From NCBI RefSeq assembly GCF_002250655.1, contig NZ_NOZR01000021.1, positions 1 through 64,000 of the forward strand: DNA of 64,000 nt, written 5' to 3'. A model generated the notes under the pieces. That model saw nothing but the letters and a program-made list of their open reading frames with translations. It ran no database searches and was not told the origin of the DNA. The translations under genes and the position numbers were made by a program. Of the stretch, positions 58,820 through 64,000 are shown one piece after another; position 1 is the first letter of the stretch, and the number at the start of each line of letters is the position of its first letter. This DNA is from Mycolicibacterium sphagni. Its GTDB lineage: Bacteria; Actinomycetota; Actinomycetes; Mycobacteriales; Mycobacteriaceae.

Positions 58820-59724
58820 GCGAGCGCTGCCCTGCGCCATCGTCCCGGACTCATCCCGGTCGAGGCGGCGAAACTTCGCGTGAAATGGCTCTGGTCGCAG
58901 AAGCCACACGTCAAGGCGATTTCGGCGAGCGAGACCTCGTCGTCACGGAGGAGAGCTTTCGCCCGCTCGATCCGCTGACGGATCAGCCATCGGTGCGGTG
59001 CCTCGCCGACGCTGGCACGAAAAGCCCTGCTGAACCGTGAGGGAGACAATCCGCACTCCCGCGCGATATCTGCGAGCCGAATGCTTCCCGAAAGGTCGCT
59101 CACCAGAAGCTCTTTAGCGCGTTGCGTCTGCCGCCGCGTGAGTCCATGGATGGTCGGAGCCTGCGAGCGAGCCAGCCCACCATAGGTGGAGGCGACGTGA
59201 TGCCCAACCGCCAGCATGAGGTGGTCGATGACGACCTGACTCACGCGGGCGGGCGCCGTGAACAGCGGAAGCAGTGCCTCAGCCATGCTGCGCAGGAACC
59301 TGTCCGCATGGCTGACGCCTGGCTGATAACGGAGCTCCTGAATCCGCGGAACCTCGGCGTCATCGGCGAGTGTATGAAGAGCGCTTGTCGGCAGGTAGAA
59401 GTGAACCGAATGGAACGCGCTGTTGAGGTGGAACGTGGGCTTGCGCTTGACGTCGTAGATGATGGTGTCGCCAGGGCGCAGGGTGGAAACCGGTGCGGCT
59501 CTGCCATTCTCCCAGTATTCGTAGCGCTCGAACAGTTGGAAGTGCACGCCAAGCACGAAGGCATCCTCTTCCGCGGGCGGCGTGGACAGAACAAACTCTG
59601 GTTCGTCGTAGCGCAATTCGGTCACCGCGAGGGTGGACTTGGGCAGCGCTTGCGATGCGAACGAACTCGCTTGCGCCTTCAATCGCCTGCCGAATGCGTC
59701 GCCGTAGCTGTCGCTGTTTGACAT
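58816..59724 (-). CDS. AraC family transcriptional regulator
   Basis: A 302-residue regulator: an N-terminal cupin-like ligand domain (about 35-190, VLGVHFQLFERYEYWENG and RPGDTIIYDVKRKPTFHLN) and a C-terminal pair of helix-turn-helix motifs (about 205-300, IRLADIARECGLSPSRFSRAFRASVG and VSLAEIALTCGFCDQSHFTRSF). It is divergent from the SDR gene, which is its likely target. ATG 59724; a TTG two codons upstream is possible. Confidence 0.9.
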   Translation of the reverse strand: MSNSDSYGDAFGRRLKAQASSFASQALPKSTLAVTELRYDEPEFVLSTPPAEEDAFVLGVHFQLFERYEYWENGRAAPVSTLRPGDTIIYDVKRKPTFHLNSAFHSVHFYLPTSALHTLADDAEVPRIQELRYQPGVSHADRFLRSMAEALLPLFTAPARVSQVVIDHLMLAVGHHVASTYGGLARSQAPTIHGLTRRQTQRAKELLVSDLSGSIRLADIARECGLSPSRFSRAFRASVGEAPHRWLIRQRIERAKALLRDDEVSLAEIALTCGFCDQSHFTRSFAASTGMSPGRWRRAALA

Positions 59725-59904
59725 CCGCAACCTTCAGGTTCCCTGGGAACTGTTCCCGCCTGGCGCCGTTGATGCGCTCGCCGGCAGTTTTGTCCAAATC
59801 CTAGTCGTTTCGTAAAAGACCGCACGGGGACCGCAGGAGATATTCGATCCGTGCCAGCCTGTCGCTGTGCGCGACTCATCGCTGCTACCTCGAAAGTGCC
59901 TGCT

Positions 59905-60645
59905 ATGTCTGATCTCAACGGCAAGGTAGCCCTCGTCACGGGAGCCTCCCGCGGCATCGGCGCCGCTATTGCCAAGCGTCTCGCCTCTGACGGCGCCACC
60001 GTGGCGATCACCTATTCCAAGGGGGCCGAGGGCGCCGCTCGCGTCGTAAACGACATCGAGTCGGGTGGAGGCACTGCCATCGCAATCCAGGCCGACGCAA
60101 CCGATGCCGCCGCCGTGCGGGCGGCGGTGGAGACCATCATCTCGGCCTTCGGGAAGCTCGACATTCTGGTCAACAACGCCGGCACTGCGATTCCGAAACC
60201 GTTCGAGGAAGCCACGCTGGAGGAACTCGACAGGGTCATCGATGTGAACGTGCGCGGCGTGTTCATCGCGACGCAAGCCGCGCTCAAACATCTCTCGCAG
60301 GGCGGCCGGATCATCTCGATCGGATCGTGCGTCGGCGAGAGAATGATGACTCCCGGCCTGGTGGCGTATTCGGCGACAAAGGGAGCGGTCAAAATGTTCA
60401 CCCAAGGGCTGGCCCGTGAAGTGGGCCCGCGCGGCATCACCGTGAACAACATCCAGCCAGGTCCCATCGACACGGACCTCAATCCGGCGTCGGACGAGTG
60501 GGCCGAACCACAGCTCGCGGCGACAGCCCTCCAGCGCTACGGGCATGTCGACGACATTGCGCCGTTGGTCAGCTTCATCGCGGGACCCGAGTCGAGCTAC
60601 ATCACAGGCGCGAACCTCACCGTGGACGGCGGCACCAACGCCTGA
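59905..60645 (+). CDS. Short-chain dehydrogenase/reductase
   Basis: A 246-residue NAD(P)-dependent SDR. The Rossmann motif TGASRGIG (about residue 12-19), NNAG (about 90), Ser in ISIGSC and the catalytic YSATK are all intact, so it should be active. A regulator of AraC type lies divergently upstream. The ATG at 59905 gives the typical start DLNGKVALVTG. Substrate unknown. Confidence 0.92.
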   Translation: MSDLNGKVALVTGASRGIGAAIAKRLASDGATVAITYSKGAEGAARVVNDIESGGGTAIAIQADATDAAAVRAAVETIISAFGKLDILVNNAGTAIPKPFEEATLEELDRVIDVNVRGVFIATQAALKHLSQGGRIISIGSCVGERMMTPGLVAYSATKGAVKMFTQGLAREVGPRGITVNNIQPGPIDTDLNPASDEWAEPQLAATALQRYGHVDDIAPLVSFIAGPESSYITGANLTVDGGTNA

Positions 60646-60679
60646 CGGCGCCGGTCCGCGTCCAGGTTCCCGGAGTCAT

Positions 60680-60982
60680 CTACCCCGGAAGGTTGACCGT
60701 CCGGCAGGGACCGTTGGGAACACAAGCGACTCCGCCGCCGGGGCCGGCAACAGCCCAGGGCCCACCGGGGACTCCGGCAGAAACCTGGCCATTGGAGCCG
60801 GCTTGGGCTCCCGGTCCACCGGGGACCTCCGCTCCGGCTCCCTGGGGGCCTGCGGAGGGACTGCACGGCGTGCCATCCGGGTTGTAACAGCCCGGTGCAG
60901 GATCGGCAAAAGCCTTGGGTGCGGCTGCAATTCCAGCGGCAGCAACACTCGCCGACAGAACTGGTGTGAGCTTCGAGAGCAT
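60680..60982 (-). CDS. Small secreted Gly/Pro-rich protein
   Basis: A 100-residue exported protein with a signal peptide (about 1-27, ending KAFADPA) and a low-complexity mature part rich in Gly and Pro with four cysteines (GCYNPDGTPCSP and VACVPNGPCRTV). It is convergent to the SDR gene. Function unknown; mycobacteria have many such small surface proteins. Confidence 0.68.
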   Translation of the reverse strand: MLSKLTPVLSASVAAAGIAAAPKAFADPAPGCYNPDGTPCSPSAGPQGAGAEVPGGPGAQAGSNGQVSAGVPGGPWAVAGPGGGVACVPNGPCRTVNLPG

Positions 60983-61222
60983 TGCTTTCAGGCAGATCGA
61001 CTACCCCCGCCCGCCCAGTGGATTGTTAAACCGACCTAAGTGAATCTCTTTGCGCCCAATTGTGTACTCCCACAAGCTCTTCACTGATCGGCGGGTCGAC
61101 GTGGGTGTCGATCAGGGCAAGGCTCACGCCGTGCGCGATACTGCGACGAAGCCCGAAACTCAATCAAACGGCTGCGAAAACAATTCCCGTCGACCGCGTT
61201 TTCCGCCGGTGAGATAGATCAC

Positions 61223-61268
61223 TTGACATTGGTGGAATCGCAGGTAGGGAAGTCCAGCTTGTAGCTGG
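61223..61268 (+). promoter_or_regulatory. Cutinase gene promoter and hairpin at the start codon
   Basis: TTGACA (61223-61228) and TAGGGA (61245-61250) with a 16-bp spacer form a good promoter. CCAGCT (61254-61259) and AGCTGG (61263-61268) form a perfect 6-bp stem with a TGT loop ending 1 nt before the ATG at 61270, leaving no normal ribosome site. The predicted transcript would start within this hairpin. Confidence 0.5.
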
Positions 61269-61269
61269 T

Positions 61270-62037
61270 ATGAGCACATCACTGCTGGGCCGCACCACCC
61301 AAGCCGCATTCACCGCATTGGCCGCGGTGGGTATCGCCGCAGGCTTGGCCACCGGCCCCGCCGGAGTCGCGAACGCCGCCCAGGATTCCTGCGCCGCGGT
61401 CGAGGTCGTGTTTGCGCGCGGCACCTTCGAGGCACCCGGCGTAGGCGCGACTGGGCAAGCGTTCGTCGACGCCTTGAGCGCGCGACTCCCGGGCAAGACG
61501 GTCGATTCCTACGGGGTCAACTACCCGGCGTCATTGAACTTCGGGCAGGCGGTGGACGGCGTTGCGGACGCCGCCAACAAGATTGAGTCGGTCGCGGCAC
61601 AATGTCCCGCGACCAAGATCGTGATCGGCGGCTATTCGCAAGGGGCAGCGGTTGCCGGGTACACGACCGCGAGCGCCGTGCCGGCCGGGTTTACATTGCC
61701 CGCTGGGATCTCCGGCCCGATGCCCGCATCCGTCGCCTCCCATGTCGCTGCCGTCGCGCTATTCGGAACCCCGGACGACTGGTTCCTGGGCTTGGCCGAT
61801 CGCAGTGCGCCGCCGATCAGCATCGGCGATCTGTACGCCGGCAAGACGATCCAGCTGTGCGCGACGGGCGACCCGGTTTGCTACCCAGGTGGACTTGATC
61901 GCTCCGCCCACAGCTCGTACAAAACCAACGGTATGGCCGACCAGGCAGCCGATTTCGTAGCCGGCAAGCTCGCTGGCTCGGCACCCGCGACCGCGGTGCT
62001 GGTGCAGACCGCCGCGCAGGTTGATCCCGGCAACTGA
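61270..62037 (+). CDS. Cutinase family esterase
   Basis: A 255-residue exported serine esterase (cutinase-like protein family of mycobacteria). Signal peptide (about 1-36), then the nucleophile elbow GYSQG, the Asp in CATGDPVC and the His in RSAHSSY, with paired cysteines. These hydrolyse fatty-acid esters at the cell surface. A strong promoter lies upstream. Monocistronic. Confidence 0.92.
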   Translation: MSTSLLGRTTQAAFTALAAVGIAAGLATGPAGVANAAQDSCAAVEVVFARGTFEAPGVGATGQAFVDALSARLPGKTVDSYGVNYPASLNFGQAVDGVADAANKIESVAAQCPATKIVIGGYSQGAAVAGYTTASAVPAGFTLPAGISGPMPASVASHVAAVALFGTPDDWFLGLADRSAPPISIGDLYAGKTIQLCATGDPVCYPGGLDRSAHSSYKTNGMADQAADFVAGKLAGSAPATAVLVQTAAQVDPGN

Positions 62038-62043
62038 TCGCCG

Positions 62044-62610
62044 TTACGCAAGGACCCAGGGGTCGCGGGAGAAGATCTCTTCGACCATCGGGTGGAAGAA
62101 TTCCAGCGGCCGGTGCACGAAGTGCGCATCGAAGCAGTTCTGGTCGTACTTCTCGCAGAACTCGACGGCATCGTCGAACCACGCATGGCCGCGATACCGC
62201 TCCCGGGCATCCCGAACCCCGCCCATGTAGGGCGCGTAGTAGTACTGCTGAAACTCGGGGTGCACCTTCACAATCCACGCCATACGTTCCGACACATACG
62301 GTGCGATCACCGCTGCCGCGAACGCCCCGTGTGCGTGGGGCGCGTACGTGTCGCCGATGTCATGAAGAAGTGCGGCGACGATGTACTCGGTCGCGCGGCC
62401 GTCGTCGTGCGCTCGGGTTGCCGCCTGCAGTGAGTGCTCCAGCCGGCTGACCGGGTATGCCTGCTCACCATCGGCGAGGGCTTCGACGAGTTTGAGGACA
62501 CGGGGGACCAGTCCCGCGTTGTTGGCGGCCTCTGCCCGATCGATGAGCGCATAGTCTGCGGCGGTGCCCTCGGCCATGGTGCGGTAGGTCGCCCGTGTTT
62601 GCGTGCCCAT
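62044..62610 (-). CDS. HD domain-containing metal-dependent protein
   Basis: A 188-residue protein with an HD-type metal site: EHSLQAATRAH, then LLHDIGD near residue 83, and later His residues (KVHPEFQQYY; YRGHAWFDDAV). It resembles small HD oxygenases and phosphohydrolases such as PhnZ- or MIOX-like proteins, so it may be a diiron oxygenase rather than a phosphatase. Start ATG 62610. Substrate unknown. Confidence 0.85.
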   Translation of the reverse strand: MGTQTRATYRTMAEGTAADYALIDRAEAANNAGLVPRVLKLVEALADGEQAYPVSRLEHSLQAATRAHDDGRATEYIVAALLHDIGDTYAPHAHGAFAAAVIAPYVSERMAWIVKVHPEFQQYYYAPYMGGVRDARERYRGHAWFDDAVEFCEKYDQNCFDAHFVHRPLEFFHPMVEEIFSRDPWVLA

Positions 62611-62735
62611 CGCCGACTCCTCCCGATATGTTCCCGGCCCAAGGTAGTCGGGGGTTGTTTCGGCTGCGTATCGGCAAGGGACCGGACGAGCCTCCCGTCG
62701 GTTTGAGAATTTCCCGGACTGGGCAGGCTGAGGTC

Positions 62736-63047
62736 ATGGTGAAACTCATCCGTCGTTCAACAATCCTGACGGCCGCGTTCGCCCCCATCGCCGCTCTGTC
62801 TCTTGTGGCGCCCGCACCCGGTTCGGCGGACCCGCTCAATTGCCAGAACGGCGAGTGGTGGGACCCAGTCACCAACGTGTGCCAACCGCCGGTATCGCCG
62901 GTGCCCTTGGGCTGCACGAACGGTAACTGGTGGGACCCGGTCAGCAACTCCTGCAAGCCGCCGCTGGCGCCGTTCCCGCCGAACTGCGGGGACGGGCAGT
63001 ACTGGAACCCTGCGTCCAATGCCTGCCGGCCGCTGGGCCAGGTCTAG
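62736..63047 (+). CDS. Small secreted Cys/Trp repeat protein
   Basis: A 103-residue exported protein: signal peptide (about 1-31, ending GSADP) and three copies of a roughly 22-residue repeat (C-x-N/D-G-x-W/Y-W-D/N-P-x-x-N-x-C-x-P), each with a cysteine pair. The ATG follows a CTGAGGTC site. The regular Cys-Trp-Pro pattern suggests a stable disulfide repeat. Function unknown. Confidence 0.8.
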   Translation: MVKLIRRSTILTAAFAPIAALSLVAPAPGSADPLNCQNGEWWDPVTNVCQPPVSPVPLGCTNGNWWDPVSNSCKPPLAPFPPNCGDGQYWNPASNACRPLGQV

Positions 63048-63068
63048 CTAGAGCTACCCGCTCGACCT

Positions 63069-63109
63069 GCGGATATGGTATTCTCGTTTTTAGATAATCT
63101 CATATCCGC
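63069..63109. promoter_or_regulatory. 9-bp inverted repeat flanking an AT-rich element
   Basis: GCGGATATG (63069-63077) and CATATCCGC (63101-63109) are perfect inverted repeats separated by 23 AT-rich bases containing TAGATAAT, a likely -10. It lies about 70-110 bp before the acyltransferase start and suits a dimeric regulator site. Confidence 0.5.
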
Positions 63110-63176
63110 TGGGTGCGGGTGGCCAACGGGGAGGCGGCCGCCAGCGGGAACGGCACAAGACCGTCCAGGGGAAGCT

Positions 63177-63983
63177 ATGAGCGACGACACTGTTGATCTC
63201 GACGAGACTGCCAAATGGGACCCTGCACTGACCGCGCAGGTGAGCAATGTGGTGTCACCGATCGTCCGGCGATATTTTCGCGCCGAGGTGCGCGGCATCG
63301 ACAACATGCCGGCCGTCGGCGGCGCCTTGGTTGTGTCCAACCATTCCGGCGGCATGCTGACGCCCGACGTGCTCATATTCGCCCCGGAGTACTACCGCCG
63401 TTTCGGCTACGACCGCCCGCTCTACACCTTGGCTCACTACGGGGTGTTACTAGGACCGTTGGGCGGCTGGTTTCGGCGCCTGGGCGTCATCGAAGCCAGC
63501 CGGGAGAACGCCGCCACGGCACTGCATTCCGGTGCCGCCGTGTTGGTGTTTCCCGGCGGCGACTACGACGCTTACCGACCGACGTTCACGCAGAACAAGA
63601 TCGACTTCAACGGCCGCACCGGCTATGTCCGCACCGCATTGGAGACGGGGGTGCCGTTGGTCCCGACCGTGTCGATCGGGGCCCAGGAAACCCAGCTGTT
63701 CCTCACGCGGGGCAACTGGTTGGCCAAACGCCTGGGACTGACCAAGGCGCGCCTGGACATCTTGCCAGTGAGCGTAGGTTTTCCGTTCGGCTTGAGCGTT
63801 ATCGCGCCGCCGAACCTGCCACTGCCGGCGAAGATCGTCACTGAGGTGCTCGAGCCCATCGACATCGTCGCCCAGTTCGGGCCCGATCCCGACGTCGCCG
63901 AGGTCGACGCACATGTGCGATCGGTGATGGGTGACGCGCTCAAACGGCTTGCGCGCCAACGGCGCCTACCGATCCTGGGCTAG
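63177..63983 (+). CDS. Lysophospholipid acyltransferase family protein (PlsC-like)
   Basis: A 268-residue acyltransferase with the PlsC/LPLAT fold: SNHSGGMLTPDVLIFAPEYY holds the catalytic His and an Asp eight residues later (wider than the usual H-x4-D), FPGGDYDAYRP is the acceptor-binding motif, and ETGVPLVPTVSIGA a third motif. It acylates a glycerophosphate-type or other lipid acceptor. ATG 63177 (MSDDTVDLDE) follows a GGGGAAGCT site. Acceptor unknown. Confidence 0.87.
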   Translation: MSDDTVDLDETAKWDPALTAQVSNVVSPIVRRYFRAEVRGIDNMPAVGGALVVSNHSGGMLTPDVLIFAPEYYRRFGYDRPLYTLAHYGVLLGPLGGWFRRLGVIEASRENAATALHSGAAVLVFPGGDYDAYRPTFTQNKIDFNGRTGYVRTALETGVPLVPTVSIGAQETQLFLTRGNWLAKRLGLTKARLDILPVSVGFPFGLSVIAPPNLPLPAKIVTEVLEPIDIVAQFGPDPDVAEVDAHVRSVMGDALKRLARQRRLPILG

Positions 63984-63986
63984 CCG

Positions 63987-64000
63987 ATGACGGTGAAGAT
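63987..64000 (+). CDS. Start of a further gene, cut by the window end
   Basis: ATGACGGTGAAGAT begins 3 nt after the acyltransferase stop and stays open to the end of the window (M-T-V-K). It is too short to identify; the tight spacing suggests an operon. Confidence 0.35.

Noticed and set aside
1..64000. tRNA, rRNA, IS element or prophage
   Set aside because: Reading both strands I found no tRNA-like TTCGAATC arm, no transposase or integrase and no phage gene.

Overview
The window is about 64 kb of GC-rich chromosome from a mycobacterium, most likely a rapidly growing environmental species (Mycolicibacterium type). The evidence is gene content and synteny: furA-katG with a leaderless furA promoter, a PepD-type HtrA protease, a catalytically dead RipD-type NlpC/P60 protein, the mycobacterial-type methylenetetrahydrofolate reductase, a DsbE/MPT53-like thioredoxin beside a CcdA-like protein, cutinase, many F420/flavin enzymes, and many small secreted proteins or lipoproteins. 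I saw no tRNA, rRNA, IS element, prophage or CRISPR array, so this reads as ordinary chromosomal backbone with accessory metabolic operons.

Layout. 0-11 kb: a methyltransferase-YaaA pair, a PAS-PAS-GGDEF protein, a nitroreductase, a phosphodiesterase, a MerR/TOBE-modA pair without modBC, a CDP-diacylglycerol pyrophosphatase, a YeiH transporter preceded by a 50-residue membrane microprotein, a STAS protein, an LLM oxidoreductase and a membrane-anchored Mrr-like nuclease. 11-20 kb: Mug glycosylase, a TetR/DUF1214/sulfotransferase operon with a palindromic operator inside its promoter, a DsbE-CcdA thiol redox pair, and furA-katG. 20-31 kb: MTHFR followed by a MenC-like protein that has lost its catalytic residues, a MOSC protein, an orphan cytochrome b (qcrB), an alcohol dehydrogenase, glycogen phosphorylase and an acyl-CoA dehydrogenase-like flavoenzyme.

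31-50 kb: mmsA and a class III aminotransferase divergent from a PucR regulator, a FocA-type channel, RipD-like protein, esterase, TesB, a PheC-like secreted protein, then a minus-strand block. Within that block a type III PKS-ICMT operon (probably methylated alkylpyrones) is followed by a nitrile-hydratase-like operon (beta, alpha, accessory) and two acyl-CoA enzymes; Tex lies upstream. The nitrile hydratase beta gene is preceded by four tandem 18-bp repeats that each carry a Shine-Dalgarno-like core, the most unusual regulatory feature in the window.

50-64 kb: an AhpD-like protein, an FMN/F420-binding protein, a run of small exported proteins (several with inverted repeats just upstream), an FKBP lipoprotein divergent from pepD, a polysaccharide deacetylase, an F420 oxidoreductase, an AraC/SDR divergent pair, a cutinase, an HD-domain protein, a Cys/Trp triple-repeat secreted protein and an acyltransferase. 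The genes are tightly packed, with many 4-nt start/stop overlaps and three tail-to-tail gene pairs sharing a 4-nt stop.
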